64,000 nucleotides of DNA. Origin: Cunninghamella blakesleeana (Eukaryota > Mucoromycota > Mucoromycetes > Mucorales > Cunninghamellaceae). The notes below the pieces were generated by a model. The model did not search any database. It saw only the letters and a list, made by a program, of their open reading frames with translations, and was not told the DNA's origin. Within the stretch, counting starts at the first letter, position 1. Each line of letters opens with the position of its first letter. Shown here in pieces: positions 14,547-26,335 of this stretch. The stretch covers positions 1,488,001 to 1,552,000 of the forward strand of contig JAFCIZ010000006.1 in NCBI GenBank assembly GCA_017871115.1, written 5' to 3'. A program made the position numbers and the translations under genes.

Positions 14547-17500
14547 TATAGGTTAACATTTATTTCAAGCTTAAATATTATTATTATTTTTATTGACTAT
14601 TATTTATTACCTGGTTATCATCTAATGCAGGGTATAAAGTCATAATAAGCATACAATATAAAAATCCGCCTTCTAGTTTAGGAAAAGTATTTGGAGAGTT
14701 AAGCTGTCCTTGATATGTACTAAAAACCTTGTCCATGTTACGGATCACAGTTTTTAAATCTAAGGAACCTGCCATTTCACGAAATATAGTTTCACTTTTA
14801 TCGACACCGCCTTCTAATAAACTGAGTAGACAAATTACAACTTTATTCTAAAAAAAAGTTATAAAATTTAGTTTTAAGGTCATATATATATATATATATA
14901 TATATAATTCTTTTTTATTTTTATTATTGTCATTACCTTTAATTCATTAACAAGAGAACTTGGACAATTTGAATATGATTCACGCAAAATGATATTTACA
15001 GGATTAATAACTTTTCCATTGAAAATTGCCAACTATTTTTTTTAAATAAATTGAAAAAAAGTTTGTTTATATTTTAATGCTATATTTTAGATACCATTAA
15101 TTGTATATATATACCTGATTCTCCAAACATCCTTGAGCTAACTCAGTAATTGTATCTAAAACTTGTATAATCAATCTTATGTTTTGTATATTACATAGTG
15201 GTACTATAGCATGAAGATATTCCACCACATCTTGTACAATGTTGAAACTTTTAATGTTATCAGGCTGCTTAACCAAATATGTTTGTAAAGTAATATTATG
15301 CCCTTCCACCATCAATTGTAAGGCTCTCATTGAGTCCTTCATTACTTCATAATCTTCAATAGCAACGCCAAATTCTGTAGCTTCACGTGTCATCAAAGTA
15401 GAAATGGTTTGATTGTTTGTTAGATCAGGATTAGCTTGAGCTGCATAAGTAGTAAATCTATTCCCGTTTACCCCACGTCTATTATTTCCTGTACCACGTT
15501 TTGTTGAATTTAGTGGATCCTTGTTAGTTAATGATAAAAGAGAACTGCCTATAATACTTGCTCGTTTTTGGTTTCTTGAAAAGTGTGTTTGTTGAGAAAA
15601 TTTATCATTGTTTAGAGAATGAAGGATACTTTGTTGGCGTTTCCATTTAATAGCTGTATGTAACAGATGCTGATGAGTTTCTTTTAAAGAGGAGATATCA
15701 TTCTGAAATCGTCGATGGTAAGAATAAAAAAAGCGTTCTTCACGAATACTATAAAAATATTTTTCTAGCTCATCCTATTTTTTTTTTTTATAATAATAAT
15801 AACAATAATGAATACAATTATGAATAATTATAATTAATTTGCACACTTTATTATTTTTATATTGATTATATATAAACATTTACCTGAACATTTTTATTAC
15901 CACCTTCTAACAATGCAATAAGCAGTTTTAATGCAGCTTTAAAAATATGACGTCTAGGAGATGATAAGAAATTTTGAGCTACCAAAGTACATCCAAGTTT
16001 ATTCAGAGTATTTTGAGCATTGGTTTTACTATTTTCTAGTTCTTCATATAAGGTAGGATCGTTATTCCCGCTGATTTCGGATCTCTTTCGTATGTACCTA
16101 TTAGGAATTTCTTCAAGTAATTTCATTGTTGCAATCTGATATGATTCATCTTTTTCATAATGTTTATTGGAAGTCATCATTGAAAGAAAATCAATTAATG
16201 ATTTCACGTCTTGCTCTGAATTAGAATCTGAGAGGTTATAATGTGATCCTATATATTTAAAAATAAAAATTAAATTAAGTCAATAAACAAAAAATCAATT
16301 AATTTTAATATATAAATAGGCCATTTTTTTAAAGGTACTTAATAACGTACCTAGTTGTTCAAATTCTTCTTCTTGTAATTCTAATACACTTCTATGAGCT
16401 TTAAGAGTACGCATAAAACCTTGAAATTTTGAATTAATTGGTCCCAATTGCCGATTAGACACTTTATCAGATTCATTGAAATGAGTCAAAACGGAACGTA
16501 GCTGTTTTCTTAATACATTGACATCAGAATTACCATGAAAGCCAGATACATTGATCATACTATCAAGACAAGCTAGAAGATGTTGGTGTTGTGATGTTAC
16601 TTTTGTTAATGGAGGTAGAAGATTAGTTACTGCATCTATTATTTTAGGACATAATTCATATAAATGATCATCCAGCTCCATTTCAGGCCGAATATGATAT
16701 TCAAATATGGATCGCATAAAAATCAATACACCATCATATATATAATTTTTGAAATCATTGTCACTGTCTTCATCTACAATATTATTAGCATCAATTAAAT
16801 CTTGGTAAAGGGTTTCTATAAGAATATTGATAAAACTATTTTCATCAATTGAAATGATAGAAGTTTGTATATCAGCTGTATCAAGATATATGGAAGCTAA
16901 AAACCTTAAAACTTTAGTTTTTAAAGGATAAGGAGTGTCTATATTTTGCACCATATTAGCAATATCTTCAATAGAAAATACAGTTCTGGCAAACTATTAA
17001 ATAAATATAAGATAAATAAAAGCTATGTTATTATCAATTTTTAATTACATTCTATTTCATTTTATTTTATATATTTAAAAAAAAAAGCTTACGGATTGCC
17101 CAAAAGAATTTTCTCCATGGCCACAAATAGATAATAATTCAATGAGTTCTAAACAATAATTCATCTTATCACATTGTAATAATTCTTCTGCGGTAGTAAA
17201 AGGTACATAGAGTTGTCGATTATCCATAACTAAGCGCATAATTATATCTTGATTTCGTTTAATAAGCTTGCCTTGAGGCTTCATAAAATCATGAAGTATG
17301 TGTAAATAATTGGGTTCAAAACCGGAAGAATGTTCAAGTATGTGTTTAATTTGTTCCTCATTAATACGAAGACCAATATAAACATTATGGCTACATATAT
17401 TGTATAAAATAGAAGAGAGATCTGAATGATATTTACTGATATTAAGAAGAAGGTCAAAGTTCTCTAGTACAAATGGCCCCTATTCCAGTATAAAAAAAAA

Positions 17501-20500
17501 TCAAAGAAAATAATCGATAAGTTTATAGAATTGTATTAAAGAACACCATTATCATCTCTATTTTTATATTGCATAATTAACTTACTTGCAAATCAGCATC
17601 TTCTCGAATCAATATCACCAAAAGTTTTAGGCACGTTTTAATTACTGTAATGTATATTTCGTCTTGAGAAGGGTCTATAGTGAATGATATATTATTGTTT
17701 ATTGTATTCAGAATATGGATTATAACCTTATGAGCATTTAAATTCTTAAAAATTTTGTTGTATATGTTTTGTTGAATTTTAGCATCAAAGGTTGAATCCT
17801 CGTCGTTTTCCAGTAAGCAAATTTTATCTTCATGGTCAATAGTATACCCTTGAAACAAGCTAAGGAATTCATTTAACACTCGATTTAATAAGGGAAGATG
17901 ATTCACTCCAAGTTTTTCTGTTAATAGATACGATTTCAAACGATCCAATCTTTTTTTAATCCCATGATATACAAATACTTGTTGGGCATCATGTAAAATA
18001 AGAACATTATCAGAAACCTTAAATAGATCTGTAAAATACAATCATTAAATTACTATCAAAATACCAATTGTCTACATATTATTTTAATATTAACTTAATG
18101 ATGAGTTACCTTCACAATCATGATAGACACGATGCATAACGGCAACAGCTATCCGTTTTAATGGGCTATATTGGTACTTGAGAATATCTTTTAATATAGG
18201 CATTAACCCACTTTCACGTTGACGAAGAATAGTTTCATTAAATATCGTTGTTAATATATTTCTTAAAGACATGAAAGGATCGATATCGGTGTTTCTGTTA
18301 TTAAATATAAAAATAAATAAATAAATAAATATATACAAAGATAAAAATATTAATATTAATAATAATATTAATATAAATCAAGTTCACTGAATATAACCAT
18401 TCTACTTAATACTTACGTTTCCATTTTTTTCCAGGTTGTTGCTAATTTGTTCAATCGAACATGAATACGTAAATTAAATATCAATTCATAGATTTCCAAT
18501 ATCTGTATTTTAATATTCATTACATTCCTATTTACTTCAGTCAAAAGAAAACGCTCCGGCCTAAAATGATATGCATAAAGTTAATAAATAATAAAAAAAT
18601 GTGTATTATGTCATGTAGTTTATTTAGTCTCATTTATTTTTTATTTACCATTGTCTATCTATGTCATTATTTTGCATATATTTCAAATGGTCTTCATTTC
18701 TACAGATAAATGAAATGAAATATATATAAAATAAAAATTAGATTAATTTCATTACGACAATCACTTGTAAATATATAATTACAAGAATTACCTTGCATCA
18801 TTACGTCCATCCAAAACATAAACCAGCGCTCTAAAAAGTCGCTTTAAATCTTCTGAATCCGAAAAAAATCCCAATTTTAGCTGAGTATAGATAAGCTTTA
18901 ATACTGAAGATAAAAATTCTACATCATTGTAATATTCTGTAAACTAGAAAAAAAAAGTGTTATATATAAAAATTGATTTTAGCGAAAGTATGTATACCTA
19001 TATACACATATATATTATGTAAGAAACATAGGTTCATATACGTATATAAAATCGAGAAATTGCTTACAATATGGCGGTGATCATCTAAAAAGACAAGAAT
19101 CCAACGTTTTAACTGATCAAAAAATACAGGGCATTTACTATCAATGCTTCCAGTACCACCTTGAGGATATGCAGAAGAACCTTCCAACATATCATATTTA
19201 AGAGTATAATCAGTTAATAATACTTCGGAAAAAGGAGCGACATTTATATACAACACTAAAAAATAAAGGAAAAAAAGAAAAAGAAATTAAAAAAATCATA
19301 TTATTGATTGCATTTACATTCTTTATATAATTATTTTAATAATTACTATCCAATTTTTATTTTTTATTTCTTTTATTTTTACCATTTAGTAAATCACAGA
19401 ATTTTGCACGAATTTCATTTGGCAGGTTAACATCTCCCAACGATTTTAAACAAACGTCTTTGCTGATATGTTCTTGAATTATTTCTAATGATTTTATATT
19501 ATTGGTATTATAAGCAAGTGAGTGAATTAAATATAATAAATTTACAAAAAATAGTGTAATAGCTACAGACTGCTTTTTTAATACAGAGTTTAAATCAAGC
19601 CAGCGATCCTTCAATAATATATTAATTTCTACCATGCCCTCTTCATTAATACGAGTTTTGAATAAATGAACACCTTGATTTGACAGATCAAATAATTGCT
19701 CCAGGACATAATCACGATGAGAAAAGGTAAGTGAACCACTATTTGAATCGTTACTACAAAAAGCAGCAAGTAAACGAAGGCACCCATTAAATTCCAAATG
19801 ATCAATCCGACTAGGTGAAATATTATTATTACTTAAACGTATTGAATCGATAGATGATGGTATATTAGTATTTTTAATGGTTGATTGTTCAGGCGGTGTA
19901 TTGAATTCCATATTGCTGTTAATTAAGTACTGTACTACAGTATGACTTTTTTGAATAGTGGCTTTTACTAGAGTTTCTACTATATCCGGCCTTGCACTAA
20001 TAATATTTTGTACCAAATCGCTATTATTTTGAATTAATTTTTCTAACATTGTTGAAGCACCAATACCACTATTTAAATGCTGAAGATAGAGCTGAATCCC
20101 TACATCACCAGACACATCAACAACGTACTTTTGATTGATTTTATGATCATGGCATTCTTCATAGGGAGATACGCCAAGCAGAAATACTCGCAAAAGGTTG
20201 TAACATAATGTTAAAATAATTTTCAAACGTGGTTCTTGGTCAGAATCTAAAGCTTCTAAAGTTACAACCTTTTCTTCGTTGGAGGTTTCAAAAGGCTGAC
20301 TGTTCTTCATATTCCGTCGAAATTTAGTTCTTTTGGCAAGGTTAAATGGAATTTGTATCATGTATATCACAGTTTCAATTATTCCATTATCACGAAGTAA
20401 AGCTTGATGATCTATAATATAGGTATAGCACATATAAGCGCATACATACATATATACGTATATAAGTATACATATCTATTTCTCCTCTCTCTTTTTTTTT

Positions 20501-21606
20501 ATTTATGTTTATAACATGACTTACAGCTATTAGGTAAACCTTGTCGTTGTGTAAGATTATATTCTGAACTTTTTGTACAAAATCGAATCATTTTCATCTA
20601 TAGTATAATATATATATATATATATACAGTAAAAAAAAAATCATTATTTTGATTAATATATAATCATATCATTTTATGTTAATAATGGTGTATATTAGAA
20701 ATTTATTTACCAAAATATTAGATATTGAATCAAATTCTGATCGTTTCATAGGAAACAAACTCGATTCTCCAGGAATAGGATGACGTTGTTTTTTCAAAAA
20801 ATCTTGTAACCATGGTAAACATTCATTGACTATATTGAAGGAATCAAATAGGTGATCGCTGACAAGAGTAACAGTAAAACAATCATGATAATAAAAATTT
20901 GGAGTGGCTGAGACTTGATGTGTGGGTATATCTGATAAAGGTGTATTAGTATATGAATCTGTAGTGCTATAACGAATAGAATCTCTATTATAATTTTCAT
21001 GATGATGTTGTTGTTCAAAAGGCTGTGATTGCTGAGTAGTTAATGGAAAAGGTGCTAATGAAAGAGCTAATGATCTTGAAGATGAGGTAGGAGGAGGAGG
21101 TAGTTGTGATTCTTTTATTGATGTAGCATGTAACCAGGTATGCGTCGCAACATGTTGTATTCTCAAATAACTACCAATAGGAACACCACGTGAGTCTTGA
21201 TCAGAAGCAGGAATAAAACTAAATAGAGTAGGATCGTTGGCATCGTTACTAACTATGGAAGGATCTTTTACTAACCCAAGTGGAAAGGATATCTTATCAG
21301 AATTAACATCAATACGGATATTACTTGAATCAATATATAGGTAAGCACGTGATGCTGCATGTCGAATACGCACAGATTTTTTCCAACGAATTAAGGACCC
21401 TTTACTAGAATCAGTGTTCTCAATCTATTTTTTTTAATAAAATAAAATAGTATTAATATTAGCAACAAAAAGTTGTAAAGTAGAAAATAATGATATATAC
21501 TATTAATCACCTCCCAAAAAGATAATGGCGAATCACTTTCTCTTGGATCTAGTGGGTTCAGTACATGTGTTTTCAATCTAACTTCGTTTTTATCTCTAAA
21601 CAAATT

Positions 21607-21651
<45 letters not shown>

Positions 21652-22023
21652 CGCATGCCATCTTATTTTTTCTTTTTTTATTTAAAAAAGATCACCCTTA
21701 TTTATAAAATTTATGCATATTTACCCATTTAAAAAATTCGATTCCAAATAAGCTTCCATTTCTTTATGATAAAATCTAATATATTGAGCCGAGTTAATGT
21801 ATTTAAATTTATTCTTTTCTTGATCAACAGCTGCAGTATGTAAAGACATAGTCCAAGATGATATTCGTGTGTGGGAGTAGACTTCATAATAATCAGTATC
21901 ATAAATACTTGAATGGATTGGTGTATGACTAACGTTAAGATAACCTTCAGGATGCACACATTGAAGTGCTATAGTATCACCCAATCGTACTGGTTCACCA
22001 TCAACACGGATTCGATACCTATT

Positions 22024-22062
<39 letters not shown>

Positions 22063-22638
22063 TTAGTATTTAGATTTAATTGGTTATTATATCTAACCCT
22101 ATATATACATATTTCTTTCTAAGTATATATGTGTAGGCATATACCTTGGCATAATTCTAAAAGATCCAATAATATCATTTGATAGATTGACTTGAAGATT
22201 AGAAATATTGTTTTGGCATGTTTTTCCAGTAATAGCAAGGTATTTGTTGAAGTAAGGATTATAAAGCTGAATAATCTGCCCATACAAAACTGGTTTTTTA
22301 AGTAAACGTTTTCTCTCAGTTTCGTTTTGACTTATTTCTTTGTCTGCTAGTTGAGTAAGACGTGTAAGTTCTTGTAATTCATCAGGACTTCCTTCACATT
22401 GTAAACATTCAATATCGTCTTCGCCTAGAAATTGATCAAGAGCCCGTTTACCCGAATGAACTTGTTGAGGTTCAATCTTAAATACACTAGCACCAAGTGA
22501 TTCCGAAGTTAATTTATTTGTTAGAGTCGATCGTGTGCAAACTCTAGTTTCCAAAGGATTTTCTGCTACAAGTATATTTTTGTATTGATCATATAAGATT
22601 ATTTCATCCCCTATATGGATACATTTGTGTGTTGTCAT
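12297..22638 (-). CDS. IP3-receptor/ryanodine-receptor family calcium release channel
   Basis: Predicted intracellular tetrameric Ca2+ channel, roughly 2,500 residues by estimate from many exons. Order: N-terminal suppressor trefoil (MTTHKCIHIGDEIILYDQYK, then KKPVLYGQIIQLYNPYFNKYL); MIR trefoil (LGDTIALQCVHPEGYL, FWEV, RIRHAASRAYLYI, LRIQHVATHTWLH); first RIH block (ALLRDNGIIETVIYMIQIPF, DVNLPNEIRAKFCDLLNGK); a second helical block near 16300-18300; RIH-associated domain at 15100-15400 (LQLMVEGHNITLQTYL, SFNIVQDVVEYL). The channel domain at 14030-12890 has HILDFVFRDRIIQGVISSIT, then the filter SHGLRGGIGDVFGDS and pore helix FEMSFYLVVVVFLLNAIFG. A terminal zinc finger (CFIC, then FEDHVKNDHNIW), TEYTGPESYVAE and a coiled coil (MEEQIEKIND) end it. 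Start and stop were read directly. Most animal IP3-contact residues are replaced (see findings). It stands divergently to the MFS gene. Confidence 0.95.
21611..21647. repeat. (TA)n microsatellite in an intron of the calcium channel gene
   Basis: About 37 bp of alternating TA, one of at least ten such arrays in the window. Others lie at 1771-1800, 14514-14544, 22030-22059, 26192-26222, 29257-29287, 40883-40911, 45163-45200 and 57747-57784. Confidence 0.9.
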
Positions 22639-22873
22639 TTATTGCTTTCTATATAATGTCTATGTGTCTAATTATTTTATATTATGAAAAAAGTAAAAAG
22701 AAAAAAGTTTAAAAAAGAAGTAAAAAATTCGAGATTTTAAATGATTTTAAATGCCGCGATTTTTTTGAGGTTATTGATAAGTTTTTCTGTATACCATTTT
22801 CGTCCTTAATTTTTTTTTTTTTTTCCTCTATAATTTTTTGTTCCAATTATTGAAGAATTTATTATTTTATTTA
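22639..22873. promoter_or_regulatory. Shared divergent promoter region of calcium channel and MFS transporter
   Basis: The starts of the two genes face away from each other across 235 bp. The spacer has a repeated ATTTTAAATG/GATTTTAAATG pair at 22735-22755 and a poly-T tract near 22810-22824. Co-regulation is inferred from spacing alone. Confidence 0.5.
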
Positions 22874-23850
22874 ATGTCTGATATTATCCCACTACCCAAA
22901 TGGCAACTATTTATTATATGTTTATGTCGGTTTGCTGTAAGAAGAAATTAAATTTACAAAATAAATAAATGCATATATTAACTATAAATTAATATGTATT
23001 ATACTTTATATACATATAAAATAGGACACTGTATCTTTTTTTGTTCATTTACCTTTTATATATTTTGTAAAGTTTTTAAATAAAAGTCAGCATATACGAA
23101 TATGGATATGAATAAATATTGCTAACTAATACTAATTTATAATTAGATGGTAAGAGATTTCCAAGTTGGAAATAACGAAGAAATTGGTTTTTACATTAGT
23201 TTACTAATGTCTTCCTTTAGTATTGCTCAGTTTATTTCAGGTAAAATCGGAAATAATTAAAAATAAATCATAAGGTCGCTTACTTAAATATGGAGAAGGA
23301 AATAAAGTTGGTCATATGATTATTAAATTTTATTTAAAATTTCTTACTATTTTATTTTTCGTGATAGCTATCCCTTGGGGTATTGCATCTGATACTTTCG
23401 GTAGAAAACCAATTATAATGGTGGGGCAACTTAGTTCAATTATTGGTATGCTTCTTTTTGGCTTATCAAAAACATACATTTTTGCGATTGTTGTTAAAAC
23501 AATAGCTGGATTAATGGTAATCTAATTATAAAAAAAGACTAAATATTGAATCAATATATAAACGTATATACGTACATATATTTTAAAATATTACTTATCA
23601 ATACATATATTATTTTTAATTTTATTATTTAATTATATAATTAGAATGGCAACATTAGTATCTTTAAAACAATGATATCTGAAATTACCATTAACAACAG
23701 ACCTGAGCAAAGAGCTCAAGCATTTTCTGTTTTACAAATTATATTTGGAATTGGAAGTTTTGCTGGTGTTGCTTTATCCGGTATGTTGTCTTTACTAATT
23801 TTTTTATTTTATTTTATTTTTAAAATATCTAATACTAACTTTTGCAATCC

Positions 23851-23883
<33 letters not shown>

Positions 23884-25191
23884 TAGCTATATTTATTAAC
23901 CCTGTAAAAAGATACCCATTTCTTTTTAAACACTCCGAACTATTGAAATCATTTTTATTGGAATACCCTTACTTTTTACCTTGTTTTATGGCATCATTTA
24001 TCTCTTTTATTGGATTTATATTGGGGTTGATCTATTTGAAAGAATCTTTAGTTGCTGAAAACAAATCAACTGATCAAAACGAAACAACGCCGTTACTATT
24101 TAAAAGGCAACAACCGGAATCAACAACATCCTATTCAACTGTGGAAACAGATAAAAATACCTCAACGATGTTATCATTTATTTTTAATAAATTGAAGTTG
24201 GCTTTAACTCCGGCAGTATTGTTAATATGTTTTACTTATGGATTGGTAGCACTTGGAAACGTCTACTATGATGGTAATTTAATACAAATAAAGAAAAATA
24301 TGTGCAAACACTACATATAAACAAATATAAACAAATAAATAAATAAATAAAAAACAACGCGCAGTTAAATGTAAATATTATTATTTTTTTTGGCTTATCA
24401 ATGCTAATTAAAAAAATTAATATAACTTATTATAGAACTTTTTGTGATTTGGGCTCCTTCAGACAAAAGGTTTGGTGGATTGGAAATGAGTAGCTCGATG
24501 ATCGGTATCACACTAATGTTTGGTAGCGTTACTACAATCCTAACTCAAGTGTTTTTATTCCATCGCCTCATCAAACACTTTGGTTCCATTCGACTTTTTC
24601 AATTAGGTTTAATTGGTAGTATCCTCGTCTTTTTCTCACAATCGTTTACGGGCTTCTTTTTTTATATACCTATAACAGAGAATAGCTCATCGGATTTGAC
24701 AATAGATAATATTATTTGGACTTGGATCACTGTAGGCATGATCATCAAATCCTTTTGTCAAACTATTCTTTTTACTAGTGTTGTCATGTTGATTAGCGAA
24801 GTCGCTCCTTATTCTGATACACTCGCAACCATTTATGGCTTTTCTCAATGCTGCTCTTCTTCTGTAAGAGCGTTTGGTCCTCTTTTATGTGGCACAATTT
24901 GGACACTGTAAAAAAAAAAAAAAAAAAAAAAAAAAAGATAAACAATAAAAAAGGAAATTTTAAAAAAGATTCAAAAAAAAAAAAAGTTTGGAATGTAACA
25001 CAATTCTAATACATTTATAACCTTCTTTTTTTTTTTCATTGAATAGAACTATTTCTATAGATTGGATTGGGTTTGCTTTCCGTTCACTGATCAGCTGGAT
25101 TACTTTGATTATTATTGCCATTGCTGGATTAGCTGTATACCTTAAATTTAAAGTATTGTACTATCGAACATCTCAATTGGAACACGATTAA
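22874..25191 (+). CDS. Major facilitator superfamily transporter (ZIFL/YCR023C-like)
   Basis: Polytopic membrane transporter of unknown substrate. The exons read MSDIIPLPKWQLFIICLCRF, then DTVSFFVHLPFIYF, MVRDFQVGNNEEIGFYISLL, and the loop 2-3 motif IPWGIASDTFGRKPII (MFS motif A, D-x-x-GRK). After that come GNISIFKTMISEITINNRPE and RAQAFSVLQIIFGIGSFAGV, both typical of the tetracycline-resistance-like and zinc-induced-facilitator-like group. A long cytoplasmic loop lies in the middle (24050-24170). The C-terminal half (24440-24905) ends with AFGPLLCGTIWTL, and the last exon gives ISIDWIGFAFRSLISWI and ends SQLEHD. The intron before the last exon starts with GTAAAAA and has a 26-base A run. 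About 12 membrane segments are expected. The start lies 236 bp from that of the calcium channel, so one promoter region probably serves both. Confidence 0.85.
24910..24936 (+). repeat. Poly-A tract in the last MFS intron
   Basis: A run of about 26 A begins right after the donor dinucleotide of the last intron of the MFS gene, an unusual place for such a run. Confidence 0.85.
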
Positions 25192-25461
25192 TGTATTACC
25201 TACATCTTGTATATATTTATTCTTATTTTAAATCATTTTATTTATTTTTACGTACAACAATGAAATAATAGTGTAAAATGTTTTAATATATATTTATAAT
25301 GTATAACATATAGTATAGAATATTTAAAATTGGGAATAAAAATAGAAAGGTTTTTTTCAAAAGAAAATTAATAAAATGGAATGATATCAAATAAATTAAT
25401 AATATGGAATGATATAAAATAAATAATAATTTAAAAAAGTAGCATCAATGATTAAAAAGCT

Positions 25462-25724
25462 TTATGAACTAGCTTGGCGACATTCTGTGCAGGAAGGACC
25501 ATAGTAAGAGCAATAATAGATATGGTATAGAGAATTCACTGTTATAGCAGCTTCCTTTTTTGCTTCAGGCTTTTTTTTAGGTTTTTCTTCAGGCTAGATA
25601 ATATAAATATATATATATATATATATAAGTTTAAAAAAATAAAACTGTACATACGTATTTGAATAATTATATGTTGACTTACTTCCAAATAGCCATAAAA
25701 AGGACGTAACCAAACACCACTCAT
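25462..25724 (-). CDS. Small 57-residue protein of unknown function, spliced
   Basis: Two exons join in phase: 25683-25724 (MSGVWLRPFYGYLE) and 25462-25593, which gives a Lys/Pro/Glu segment (PEEKPKKKPEAKKEAAITVN) and a Tyr/Cys-rich tail (SLYHIYYCSYYGPSCTECR, then QASS). Donor GTAAGT and acceptor CTAG are good. The intron (25594-25682) has a (TA)n run like those of real introns here. The three cysteines (C-x6-C-x2-C) in a short Tyr-rich tail could bind metal or form disulphides, but I recognise no family. There is no signal peptide or membrane segment. It is the most likely gene in the gap between the MFS transporter and the repeat protein. Confidence 0.5.
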
Positions 25725-26188
25725 TGAAAAATATTAATTTTTTTTTAAAATAAAAAAAATGAAAGAAAAAGAAAAAAATGAATAAAACTTTCCCCATAAA
25801 AAATATCTTTTTATATGTATTTGATCAACTTTATTAAAGGTCGGATGATCTTGTCATCAATATGCGCCACTTCTTCTTTTATTTATTAGATGGTCAAAAC
25901 GCTGCCTTAGGATTAAGTTGTACTTGTGTATCATTACACATAGGGTTCGAAAAAAAAAAATTAAGGAGAAGGGGAAAATAATCGGCTTGTATAATTCTTT
26001 TTAAACTACTTCGTATACTAATATAAAAAAAAAGCACGACGTCATAAAAGAATTAAAAACATAAAGAAAATTCTTTAAAAGTAGAACGTATGACTATTCT
26101 GAGCGTTAGACAAAAATAATGTCATATTTAAATTAAAATAGAATATGAATTTATATATAAATAAAAAAAAGAAATGCATAATATAAAT

Positions 26189-26224
<36 letters not shown>

Positions 26225-26335
26225 GCATAATAAAATATAAACTTTAAGCATATACACAAAATATAAATTTATTAAAATTATAATTTTTTTTAAAAAAACA
26301 TATAAATATAGAGTGAAATAACTAAATATATTAAT
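25725..26335. other. Intergenic between two minus-strand genes
   Basis: AT-rich, no supported exon. It contains a CRE-like CGACGTCA at about 26037-26044 and a (TA)n run at about 26192-26222. The first part should hold the promoter of the 57-residue gene, the second the 3' end of the repeat protein. Confidence 0.45.
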
